5,118 bases of DNA. Origin: Treponema sp. (GTDB lineage Bacteria > Spirochaetota > Spirochaetia > Treponematales > Breznakiellaceae). The notes under the pieces are model-generated. The model saw only the letters and a list, made by a program, of their open reading frames with translations. It was not told the DNA's origin and searched no databases. Position numbers and translations under genes: made by a program. Positions 1 to 5,118 of this stretch are shown here, one piece after another. The stretch lies in assembly GCA_031255615.1 (NCBI GenBank), contig JAIRSD010000141.1, forward strand, positions 1 to 5,118. Direction: 5' to 3'. Within the stretch, counting starts at the first letter, position 1, and every line of letters begins with the position of its first letter.

Positions 1-240
1 ACGGCGGCGCTCTATAACCGCCTAGGAATACTGCTGGTCCGTTCAGGACAGACCGGGGAGGCCAAGGCGGCTTACGAGCGGGCCGCGGGCATGGGGCTGG
101 TTCCGGCCATGACCAACCGGGGGAATCTTGCCCTTATCGAAAAAGATTACGCCTCGGCGGAGCGCTGGTTCAAAGAGGCCTTGGCCCGGGATCCGGGGAA
201 CCAGACAGCCCTGCGGGGTATGGAAAAAGCAGAGGAATGA
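1..240 (+). CDS. TPR-repeat protein, C-terminal fragment
   Basis: Frame 1 is open from the window edge to a TGA at 238-240, giving the last 79 residues of a longer protein. Two tetratricopeptide-like units are visible. The first covers roughly residues 3-34, with Leu8-Gly9, Gly16, Ala21, Tyr25 and Ala28 in the usual TPR positions. The second covers roughly 36-67, with Gly41-Asn42, Tyr50, Ala53, Phe57, Ala60 and the closing Asp64-Pro65. A final helix (68-78) caps the solenoid. TPR arrays are protein-protein interaction scaffolds; nothing here points to an enzyme. The gene reads in the same direction as the FecR/cyclase set starting at 1040 and may once have belonged to it, but a minus-strand toxin-antitoxin module now lies between. 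The N-terminus, any signal peptide and any fused domains are outside the window, so the specific role is unknown. Confidence 0.85.
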   Translation, partial: TAALYNRLGILLVRSGQTGEAKAAYERAAGMGLVPAMTNRGNLALIEKDYASAERWFKEALARDPGNQTALRGMEKAEE

Positions 241-246
241 GGAGTG
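236..246 (+). repeat. left copy of 11-bp direct repeat AATGAGGAGTG
   Basis: AATGAGGAGTG spans the stop codon of the TPR gene. The identical 11-mer occurs at 1025-1035, just before the FecR-like gene. The two copies bracket the whole toxin-antitoxin module. The right copy contains the Shine-Dalgarno site of the FecR-like gene, so the similarity could reflect duplication of a translation-start region, a footprint of insertion, or chance in purine-rich DNA. Confidence 0.5.
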
Positions 247-252
247 GGAACT
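243..252 (+). repeat. left copy of 10-bp direct repeat AGTGGGAACT
   Basis: AGTGGGAACT overlaps the left copy of the 11-bp repeat and ends on the first base of the toxin stop codon (complement of 252-254). The identical word is at 983-992, immediately upstream of the module's -10 box. Between them the two copies delimit the toxin-antitoxin genes and their promoter almost exactly. Confidence 0.45.
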
Positions 253-713
253 TATAGAGCAGAGAGAATTTCGGGGAGGCTGCGGGGGAGTCTGAAATCG
301 CAGGCCTTGAGGCTGGCTATGACGGGGTTAAGGTCGGCGATGATACCCTGCTGGTACGCCGCAATGAGAATACCGAGTGTGCCGGTTATGGAAAGGCCGA
401 GTTCCAGGGCAAATGAACGGGCCTGGGCATCGTCAAGAATCAAAAGAGGATCTTCTGTTTCGAGGGCCAGGGCAATAGCGCTCGATTCGCCGGGATCAAG
501 GCTTTTTTGGATAAGCCTGGTTTTTTCCTGGTCCCGGACAGGGGTGACCGTGATCCAGCCGGGAAGATCTTCGCCGTATTCCGCCGCAATTTCAGGCGTA
601 ATAAGAACGGTTTGGCAAACTTGGTGGAGAATGTCCAGGTTTCCGGTGTTGGTTAACGCAATGAGGCAGCTTGTATCGGAAATGACTATTTTAGTGAAAG
701 AGTTTGGAGGCAT
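252..713 (-). CDS. DUF3368/PIN-domain toxin (predicted VapC-like ribonuclease)
   Basis: The 153-residue product has the layout of DUF3368 PIN-fold proteins, the predicted toxins of type II toxin-antitoxin pairs. PIN toxins are Mg2+-dependent endoribonucleases that cleave RNA in the cytoplasm. Visible acidic positions that could form the metal site are Asp13 in the first strand (motif VISDTSCLIAL), Glu41/Glu45 after TPEI, Glu76 in GESSAIALA, and Asp94-Asp95 in LLILDD followed by AQAR. The TGTLGIL segment near 110-116 also fits the family. The length is normal and no key acid is missing, so the gene looks intact. I chose the ATG at 713; a TTG two codons upstream (719) is the alternative. Neither has a clear Shine-Dalgarno site. 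The start lies inside the antitoxin reading frame (23 bp overlap), which suggests translational coupling. Its stop is 11 bp from the stop of the convergent TPR gene. Toxic activity and target are inferred from the family, not shown. Confidence 0.88.
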   Translation of the reverse strand: MPPNSFTKIVISDTSCLIALTNTGNLDILHQVCQTVLITPEIAAEYGEDLPGWITVTPVRDQEKTRLIQKSLDPGESSAIALALETEDPLLILDDAQARSFALELGLSITGTLGILIAAYQQGIIADLNPVIASLKACDFRLPRSLPEILSAL

Positions 714-930
714 TGGCAATGTCAGATTTTAATTCGACGGCGGTCTGGGAAAAAAGAGAGACCCCGTACTTGCCCAGCATTTCAACAAAGGCCCTTTTTG
801 AAAGGCCCGCCAAGTCCGCGCAGTATCCCAGGGCAAGCTTTCGATCTTCGTACAGTTTTGCGGCAAGCAGCATTTTTATATCGAACTCGGAAAGCGCGGC
901 CTGTTTTGGCATTTTAAGGTCTATAGTCAT
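691..930 (-). CDS. UPF0175-family antitoxin
   Basis: This 79-residue protein matches the UPF0175 pattern. A short N-terminal segment is followed by a helix with LAAKLYEDRKLALGYCADLAGLS (residues 22-44 in two parts around Tyr27 and Gly35). Then comes RAFVEMLGKYGVSLF (46-60), which resembles the helix-turn-helix-like core and the 'LLGKRGI' signature of the family. UPF0175 proteins are typically encoded next to DUF3368/PIN toxins and are thought to neutralise them and bind their own promoter. The ATG at 930 is preceded by GAGG six bases upstream (937-940) and GGGAGGT a little further (943-949). A second possible start, the Met at residue 7, has less support. The gene is first in the module and overlaps the toxin gene, the usual antitoxin-first order. 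Family membership is read by eye; the neutralising role is inferred from the family and gene order. Confidence 0.87.
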   Translation of the reverse strand: MTIDLKMPKQAALSEFDIKMLLAAKLYEDRKLALGYCADLAGLSKRAFVEMLGKYGVSLFSQTAVELKSDIANASKLFH

Positions 931-936
931 CGGGCG

Positions 937-949
937 CCTCGTACCTCCC
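937..949 (-). promoter_or_regulatory. ribosome binding site of the antitoxin gene
   Basis: On the minus strand GAGG (937-940) sits 6 nt before the ATG at 930. A longer purine run, GGGAGGT (943-949), sits 12 nt before it. The nearer one has normal spacing. The pair supports the ATG at 930 as the start and gives the antitoxin stronger initiation than the toxin, which has no visible site. Confidence 0.55.
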
Positions 950-961
950 TCTGTGCCTTTA

Positions 962-990
962 AGTATAGCACAAATTGAAAAAAGTGGGAA
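962..990 (-). promoter_or_regulatory. predicted sigma-70-type promoter of the toxin-antitoxin module
   Basis: On the minus strand there is TATACT (962-967; five of six matches to TATAAT) and TTCCCA (985-990; four of six matches to TTGACA), separated by exactly 17 bp. The transcription start would fall near 955, leaving a short leader of about 25 nt before the antitoxin ATG. A small inverted repeat, GTGC (953-956) with GCAC (968-971), straddles the -10 box and could be an operator for autoregulation, but arms of 4 bp are weak evidence. The -35 box lies within one copy of the 10-bp flanking repeat (983-992). Confidence 0.5.
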
Positions 991-992
991 CT
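983..992 (+). repeat. right copy of 10-bp direct repeat AGTGGGAACT
   Basis: This is identical to 243-252. It includes the complement of the predicted -35 box of the toxin-antitoxin promoter (985-990). It could be a target-site duplication or recombination endpoint, or simply chance. Confidence 0.45.
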
Positions 993-1005
993 AACATTGA
1001 ACCTT

Positions 1006-1024
1006 GGCGGCGATTCGCCGTTTT
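1006..1024 (+). other. hairpin followed by TTTT in the leader of the FecR-like gene
   Basis: CGGCG (1008-1012) and CGCCG (1016-1020) form a perfect 5-bp stem with an ATT loop, extendable by two G-U pairs (1007:1021 and 1006:1022). Four T residues follow at 1021-1024, ahead of the ribosome binding site at 1028-1033. The shape resembles a weak intrinsic terminator or attenuator. The stem is short and the T run is partly consumed by the G-U pairs, so a simple 5'-leader hairpin is equally possible. No convincing sigma-70 promoter reading rightward was found between 931 and 1005: TTGAAA at 975-980 lacks a partner -10 at proper spacing. Confidence 0.35.
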
Positions 1025-1035
1025 AATGAGGAGTG
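1025..1035 (+). repeat. right copy of 11-bp direct repeat AATGAGGAGTG
   Basis: This is identical to 236-246. Here the word contains GAGGAG, the ribosome binding site of the FecR-like gene. An 11-mer match in a 5-kb window is not statistically remarkable by itself; its position at the edge of the toxin-antitoxin segment is what makes it worth recording. Confidence 0.5.
1028..1033 (+). promoter_or_regulatory. ribosome binding site of the FecR-like gene
   Basis: GAGGAG lies 6 nt before the ATG at 1040, which is ideal strength and spacing and fixes that start. The 13 bases from GGAG to the start codon (1030-1042) match 11 of 13 bases with the initiation region of the third gene of the cluster (4146-4158). 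Confidence 0.8.
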
Positions 1036-1039
1036 AAGA

Positions 1040-1453
1040 ATGAAAAAGACGCTGTTGGTTTTGATCGCCTGCATGGTGGTGGGCGGCGCGGTATTCGGCC
1101 AGTCCTTCACGGTGCAAAACGTGTCGGGACGGGTTGAGCGGGACCTGGGCGGCGGCAGATGGGAGGCGGTGAAGGCCGGGGAGGCCCTGAGCGGCGACAC
1201 GGTGATCCGCACGGGGATAGGCGCGGCCCTGACCCTGGCCTCCGAAGGGCGGACTATTTCCATTGCCGGGGCCCGGACCGGGGAAATCGCCGCCCTGGCC
1301 GGCAACTCCGCCGGAAACTCCGGCGGCATACGGATTGACGGGCGGGTGGTCCAAACCGATACCGGAGAAGTAAGCCGGAGCACCGGCAGGGTCAGCACCG
1401 CTTCCGCCCGGGCCGGAGACGCGGCGGCGGAAGAGGATATCGCCGCGGAATGA
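1040..1453 (+). CDS. secreted FecR-like domain protein
   Basis: The 137-residue product opens with an export signal: Lys2-Lys3, a hydrophobic stretch from residues 4-19, and a probable signal peptidase I cut near Gly20-Gln21. A Cys at 11 after Leu-Ile-Ala resembles a lipobox, but the hydrophobic core continues past it, so a lipoprotein is less likely. Residues 22-86 resemble the FecR-type periplasmic domain: VSGRVE, then Trp41, GEALSGDTVIRTGIGAALTL (47-66) and a final strand to about 86. The tail (100-137) is Ser/Thr/Ala/Glu-rich and low-complexity. FecR-like domains in envelope proteins act in periplasmic signalling or scaffolding; true iron-dicitrate anti-sigma function is unlikely because no cytoplasmic anti-sigma segment or sigma factor is present. 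The TGA overlaps the ATG of the cyclase gene (ATGA at 1450-1453), so the two are very probably co-translated. A role as a partner of the CHASE2 sensor is an inference from this linkage. Confidence 0.85.
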   Translation: MKKTLLVLIACMVVGGAVFGQSFTVQNVSGRVERDLGGGRWEAVKAGEALSGDTVIRTGIGAALTLASEGRTISIAGARTGEIAALAGNSAGNSGGIRIDGRVVQTDTGEVSRSTGRVSTASARAGDAAAEEDIAAE

Positions 1454-4143
1454 ACGGGAGCCGTGGTAAAAAATTCTGGTTTATTCCCCTGCTCTGCTTT
1501 GCGTTGACTCTGCCCCTGCTTTTTACCACGGCGGATAACAAAATATTCGACCTCTTTCTGCGCTTCCTGCCCTCTTTGACGGAACATGAAAAAGTCTGGG
1601 TCCTTACCCTGGACGACGACTCCATCAACTACGCCGGGGGCTTCCCCTTCCGGCGGGAAGTCATGGCCGATGTAGTTTTGCTGCTCAAGGAGCTGGGGGC
1701 CGCCTCCATCACCTTCGACTTGAACTACCTTGACGAAAGCCCCCAGCGGCTGGACCGGGCCTACGCGGGGGAGCTGTTCTCCCGGTATCTGGACGAGGGC
1801 TTTGGCAGTATAAACGAAAGCGCCGCCTGGCTTATCGACGGCCTTGGGGCGGGAACCATTGGCCGGGAGGAGAGCGGGATCTACCGGGACGAATTTATCG
1901 CCCTGAACAACGCGGTCCGTTCGGAACTGGAGCAATCCCTGGAGTATCTGATCCGGGACGTGGACGAGTACTTTGCCCGGGCCCTGGCCTTTTCGGACGC
2001 TTCCTGGCTTACCCTCACCATGATAAGCCCTGACCACGTCCTTCCCGGCGCGGAGATCCCCGAACCGGACGAGACAGCCCGGGCCCTGCTTGAATCGCGG
2101 ATAGCCCTGAAGAACATCGAGGCCCGGGGAGACCGGAAGACCCCGGAAATGGCCGGGATCATGCCGGCCATCTACAAGCTCTTGAGCCGGGCACGGGGGG
2201 CGGGCTTTGTCAACGCCGACGCCGATCCGGACGGCATCAGGCGGCGGGTCGATCTGCTCGTCAAATACAAGGGGAACTACTACGGCCATCTGGCCCTGGC
2301 GGGCCTGGGGGAACTGCTGGGCAATCCCGCCATTGAAGTGTCCGACCGGGAAATTGTTTTGCGGAACGCGGCGGCCGGAAGCCGCATCGACGGCCGTACC
2401 GGGGACATCAGGATACCCCGAACGGAGAAGGGATCGGTGCTGCTCAAGTGGCCGAAAAAAACCTTTTACGAATACCGGATCATGTCGCTTTTGGAATTGA
2501 TTCAGCACACGATCATTGAAAAAGTTTTTGTGGAGAATTTAAGCCTCATGGCCTCCTCCGGGTTTTTCACCCTGTGGGAAGGCTCCGGCCCTGGACCGGA
2601 GCGGAACCCCTGGGAACTTTTCAACCTGGCGGAAAGCTTGAGGAACGAAGGCGCGGAGGCAGAGGAGTGGCTTGGGCAGCGGAAAATCTTTTTTGAGACC
2701 GCCGGGGATTTTCTTGAGGGCCCCTACGAGGAACGGATCCTTGAGATGACGGCGGGGGACGAGGAAACCTCGGCCTACGTGGAGGAACTATTCGCGGCGG
2801 CCCGGGCCCAGTTCCGGCGCATGGGGGAGATCCGCGCAAACAGCGCCGCCCTGGAGGGGGCCTTCTGCGTTATCGGCGCGGACGCCACTTCCATGACCGA
2901 CAACGGCATTACCCCCTTCGAGGAAAACTACCCCAACGTGGGCACCTACGCGGTGATGGCGAACATGATCCTCTCCGGGGAATTCCTCGACGACGCGCCG
3001 GCCCTGGTTTCCATCGTTCTTGCCCTCATCTTTTCCTGCGGCATTGCCCTATTGACCAGCCGCCTTGCCACGGGAAAATCCATCCCCGCGGGAATCTGCG
3101 TCCTTGCGGCCCTGGCCGGCCTTTCGCTGATCTATTTTCGCCTTACCAAACAGTACATCGGCCTGGCCCTTCCCCTGGCTTCGTCGGCCCTTAGCTTCCT
3201 TTCAACCCTGACCCTCAACTTTTTGGGAACCAACCGGGAAAAAGCATTCCTGCACATGGCCTTTTCCCGCTACCTTTCCCCTTCGGTCATCAACGAGATC
3301 ATCGCCGACCCCGGCAAGCTCAACCTGGGCGGGGAGAAGCGGGAAATGAGCGCCCTGTTCACGGACATTCAGGGCTTTTCGGCCATCTCCGAACAACTGG
3401 ACCCGGTTCAACTGGTGCGGCTCCTGAACCGGTATTTGACCAGGATGAGCAACATCATCATGGAGAACCTGGGAACCATCGACAAATACGAAGGCGACGC
3501 GATCATCGCCTTTTTCGGCGCGCCGGTGTACCGGGAGGACCACGCGGCCCTGGCCTGCCGGAGCGCCCTGGAGATAAAAAAGGCGGAGGGGGAACTGAAC
3601 AGGGCCATTGTGGAAGAGGGCCTAAGTCCCTCGCCGCTTTTTACCCGGGTGGGGATCAACACCGGGGAGATGGTGGTGGGGAACATGGGGGCGGAAAACA
3701 AGATGGACTACACCGTTATGGGCGGCGCGGTGAACCTGGCGTCCCGGCTTGAGGGGGTGAACAAGCAGTACCGCACCGGGGGCCTGGTGATAAGCGAATA
3801 CACCAAGGCGCGTATTGGGGACGAGTTTATCTGCCGGAGGCTCGACCGGGTGCGGGTGGTGGGCACCAACACGCCGGTCCGGCTCTACGAGCTTTTGGGA
3901 CTGCGGGGCGGGCCGGAAACGAGCGAGGCGGAGAGCCGGGAGGCGGAGTACCTGGGGGCCTGGGAAAAGGGGATAAGCCTTTTTGAGCGGGGTTCTTTCG
4001 CGCAAGCCGGGGCGGTCTTTTCCGCCCTGGCCGAAGAAAAGCCCCAGGACGGCACGGCGAAGCTCTACGCGGAATGGTGTCTGAACTATATCGACATGCC
4101 CCCCGACAACTGGGATGGGATCAACAACCTGACGGAAAAGTAG
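1450..4143 (+). CDS. CHASE2-domain class III adenylate cyclase (membrane sensor)
   Basis: This 897-residue membrane sensor is predicted to make cAMP from ATP. A first membrane helix (about 9-27) leads into a periplasmic CHASE2 region (about 28-517). Three more helices follow (about 518-535, 546-563, 569-592), then a cytoplasmic cyclase domain (about 605-817). CHASE2 hallmarks are the early strand VWVLTLDDDSI, GFVNADADPDG (252-262) and CVIGADATSMTD (473-484). The catalytic domain has both metal-binding Asp (639 in FTDIQGFS, 683 in DKYEGDA), adenine-selecting Lys679 and Asp753, and transition-state Asn762 and Arg766, so activity on ATP is expected. The usual Asp of the GD-x-VN motif is Gly759 here. 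The tail (834-864) resembles a TPR hairpin and ends in PPDNWDG (884-890). CHASE2 is unusually large, with helical, acidic additions near 97-170 and 353-466. The ATG overlaps the FecR-like stop, and no good ribosome site lies nearer than 13 nt, implying coupling. The physiological signal is unknown. Confidence 0.93.
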   Translation: MNGSRGKKFWFIPLLCFALTLPLLFTTADNKIFDLFLRFLPSLTEHEKVWVLTLDDDSINYAGGFPFRREVMADVVLLLKELGAASITFDLNYLDESPQRLDRAYAGELFSRYLDEGFGSINESAAWLIDGLGAGTIGREESGIYRDEFIALNNAVRSELEQSLEYLIRDVDEYFARALAFSDASWLTLTMISPDHVLPGAEIPEPDETARALLESRIALKNIEARGDRKTPEMAGIMPAIYKLLSRARGAGFVNADADPDGIRRRVDLLVKYKGNYYGHLALAGLGELLGNPAIEVSDREIVLRNAAAGSRIDGRTGDIRIPRTEKGSVLLKWPKKTFYEYRIMSLLELIQHTIIEKVFVENLSLMASSGFFTLWEGSGPGPERNPWELFNLAESLRNEGAEAEEWLGQRKIFFETAGDFLEGPYEERILEMTAGDEETSAYVEELFAAARAQFRRMGEIRANSAALEGAFCVIGADATSMTDNGITPFEENYPNVGTYAVMANMILSGEFLDDAPALVSIVLALIFSCGIALLTSRLATGKSIPAGICVLAALAGLSLIYFRLTKQYIGLALPLASSALSFLSTLTLNFLGTNREKAFLHMAFSRYLSPSVINEIIADPGKLNLGGEKREMSALFTDIQGFSAISEQLDPVQLVRLLNRYLTRMSNIIMENLGTIDKYEGDAIIAFFGAPVYREDHAALACRSALEIKKAEGELNRAIVEEGLSPSPLFTRVGINTGEMVVGNMGAENKMDYTVMGGAVNLASRLEGVNKQYRTGGLVISEYTKARIGDEFICRRLDRVRVVGTNTPVRLYELLGLRGGPETSEAESREAEYLGAWEKGISLFERGSFAQAGAVFSALAEEKPQDGTAKLYAEWCLNYIDMPPDNWDGINNLTEK

Positions 4144-4149
4144 GGGGAG
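4143..4149 (+). promoter_or_regulatory. ribosome binding site supporting a GTG start
   Basis: GGGGGAG begins on the last base of the cyclase stop codon and ends 6 nt before GTG at 4156. An in-frame TGA at 4150-4152 rules out a start further upstream, and no ATG or other GTG follows before the signal-peptide core. This decides the start of the last gene. Confidence 0.7.
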
Positions 4150-4155
4150 TGAAAA

Positions 4156-5118
4156 GTGGGGAGTAGAATTGCGCGGATAGTATTACTGGCGTCCCTGGCG
4201 CTTCCGGTTTTCGCGGAGCATGAATTCGCCCTGTCCCTGTCGCCGGTCTTAGAAATTCCCTCGGGGAGAGAACACTTTGGGCCCGGCATGGGGGCCGCCG
4301 CCGCCCTGGACTGGGCCTTCCTGCCCTTCCTGGGGGTAAGCGCGGAGGGCGGCTTTTCAAGCCTCTCCACGGGGGCCGGGAGCGCCTTTAGCCTGTACCG
4401 GGGCGGCGTAGGCCCCTTCTTCCGCTGGCGGCCCCTGGACCGCTGGAGCTTCCGGGCCGGCCTGCGGGCCGGGCTGTACCAGTACCAGTGGGAGGATTAC
4501 AGCAATACCCGGCCCTTCGCGGGGGGCGGCCTCCGGGCGGAGTTTCACCTCTTACCCACCCTCTCCCTCTACGCCGGAGCCGATTATACCCTTCACGCTT
4601 TTTCAGACCATGCCATCAACACCTTTAACCTGGCGGCGGGGATCCGGCTGAACCTGTCGGAGATCATGGGGGGCCAGGCACGGGTGCGGGGCGAAAAAAT
4701 TGACCAGCGGCGGGTCTTCCCCGTCTCCTACGCCTGGTACAAGAACAACCCGGCGGCAACGCTGCGGATCACCAACGACGAACCGAACACCGTTACTAAC
4801 CTGAGCCTTTCGCTTTTTATGGATCGCTACATGGGACAGCCCGAACCCTTCGCGCTAATCCCCCGCCTGGGCCCCGGGGAAAGCGCGGAGGTTCCGGTGA
4901 CGGCCCTGTTCAACGAGGCCATGCTTTCCCTGACGGAGAACGTCAACGCCAACGGCCAGGTGCTGATGAGTTACCGGAGCCTGGGGGCCCGCAAGGAGAC
5001 GGACTTTCCCGTACAGATGCCCATATACCACCGGAACGCCCTGAGCTGGGACGACGACCGCCGGGCCGCCTCCTTTGTGTCGGCCCGGGACCCCGCGGCC
5101 CGGCTCTTTGCCCGCCAT
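4156..5118 (+). CDS. secreted beta-barrel-like envelope protein, N-terminal part
   Basis: The frame runs from GTG 4156 through the window edge (321 codons seen, 3' end missing). Residues 1-20 form a signal peptide with Arg4/Arg7, a hydrophobic core, and a Val-Phe-Ala cut before Glu21. Residues 21 to about 170 are rich in Gly and aromatic residues with alternating hydrophobic strands, ending in AAGIRLNLSEI, as in small outer-membrane beta-barrels. A second region (about 186-295) starts with RRVFPVSYAWYKNNP and looks like an Ig-like all-beta domain (LRITNDEPNTVTNLSLSLF, then LGPGESAEVPVTALF). It leads into RNALSWDDDRRAASFVSARDP (293-313, two parts around Trp298). From memory, this last motif recurs in treponemal envelope proteins that continue into a transglutaminase-like or TPR region; the missing part would settle this. 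It follows the cyclase by 12 bp, probably in the same operon. Specific function unknown; an envelope or outer-membrane location is inferred from the signal peptide and barrel-like pattern. Confidence 0.8.
   Translation, partial: MGSRIARIVLLASLALPVFAEHEFALSLSPVLEIPSGREHFGPGMGAAAALDWAFLPFLGVSAEGGFSSLSTGAGSAFSLYRGGVGPFFRWRPLDRWSFRAGLRAGLYQYQWEDYSNTRPFAGGGLRAEFHLLPTLSLYAGADYTLHAFSDHAINTFNLAAGIRLNLSEIMGGQARVRGEKIDQRRVFPVSYAWYKNNPAATLRITNDEPNTVTNLSLSLFMDRYMGQPEPFALIPRLGPGESAEVPVTALFNEAMLSLTENVNANGQVLMSYRSLGARKETDFPVQMPIYHRNALSWDDDRRAASFVSARDPAARLFARH

Noticed and set aside
241..330. A bidirectional terminator between the convergent TPR and toxin genes.
   Set aside because: Only 11 bp separate the stops, and no stem-loop with a T run was found in either direction in the adjoining sequence.
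244..994. Plus-strand open frames (244-732 and 704-994) opposite the toxin and antitoxin genes.
   Set aside because: They mirror the minus-strand genes, show Ser/Arg-rich shadow composition and match no family, whereas the minus-strand products match UPF0175 and DUF3368/PIN patterns.
1026..1043. A five-codon mini-ORF (MRSEE) whose TGA overlaps the FecR-like start codon.
   Set aside because: Its ATG abuts the GAGGAG ribosome site and has no ribosome site of its own; it is most simply the by-product of the Shine-Dalgarno sequence.
1040..1075. Lipoprotein lipobox (Leu-Ile-Ala-Cys at residues 8-11) in the FecR-like protein.
   Set aside because: The Cys is too close to the N-terminus and the hydrophobic core continues through residue 19, favouring signal peptidase I; spirochaete lipoboxes are loose, so it is not fully excluded.
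1308..1326. A perfect 7-bp inverted repeat (CCGCCGG / CCGGCGG, 5-nt loop) inside the FecR-like gene.
   Set aside because: It lies in coding sequence for a Gly/Asn/Ser run with GC-rich codons, has no T run, and such palindromes are common by chance at this base composition.
991..2508. A 505-codon open frame on the minus strand opposite the FecR-like gene and the first third of the cyclase gene.
   Set aside because: It is antisense to two well-supported genes, has a Pro/Gly/Arg-rich unstructured composition and no recognisable domain. Long antisense frames are expected where codon third positions are GC-rich.
3202..4005. Three overlapping minus-strand open frames opposite the cyclase catalytic domain.
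   Set aside because: The plus-strand frame here contains every catalytic residue of a class III cyclase; the antisense frames are compositional shadows.

Overview
The window looks like a piece of a GC-rich bacterial chromosome, most likely from a spirochaete. A Treponema-like or termite-gut lineage is my best guess. The grounds are a large CHASE2-type class III nucleotide cyclase with a TPR-like tail, next to a FecR-like secreted protein and a secreted barrel-type protein carrying an 'RNALSWDDDR' motif that I associate from memory with treponemal envelope proteins. The genus is an inference; no rRNA or other marker gene is present.

Layout, left to right. (1) Positions 1-240 hold the 3' end of a plus-strand gene ending in TPR repeats. 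(2) Positions 252-930 hold a minus-strand two-gene module: a UPF0175-type antitoxin (691-930) followed by an overlapping DUF3368/PIN-type toxin (252-713). It has a recognisable promoter at 962-990 and is visibly less GC-rich than its surroundings. It converges on the TPR gene with only 11 bp between the two stop codons. (3) Positions 1040-5118 hold a tight plus-strand gene set: a small exported FecR-like protein (1040-1453), a four-pass CHASE2 cyclase (1450-4143, start overlapping the previous stop by 4 bp), and a secreted beta-barrel-like protein (4156 to beyond the window end, 12 bp downstream). There is no gene-free stretch longer than about 110 bp; the only real intergenic space is 931-1039.

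How the parts may work together. The FecR-like protein and the large CHASE2 sensor domain both face the periplasm. The cyclase has the residue set expected for ATP and is anchored so that its catalytic domain is cytoplasmic. The third protein is exported and looks like an outer-membrane or periplasmic protein. The simplest reading is an envelope-sensing unit that converts a periplasmic or outer-membrane signal into cAMP. The toxin-antitoxin module sits between this unit and the TPR gene. Short direct repeats at its edges suggest it was inserted into a formerly co-directional cluster. No RNA genes, CRISPR arrays, insertion-sequence transposases or strong intrinsic terminators were seen.
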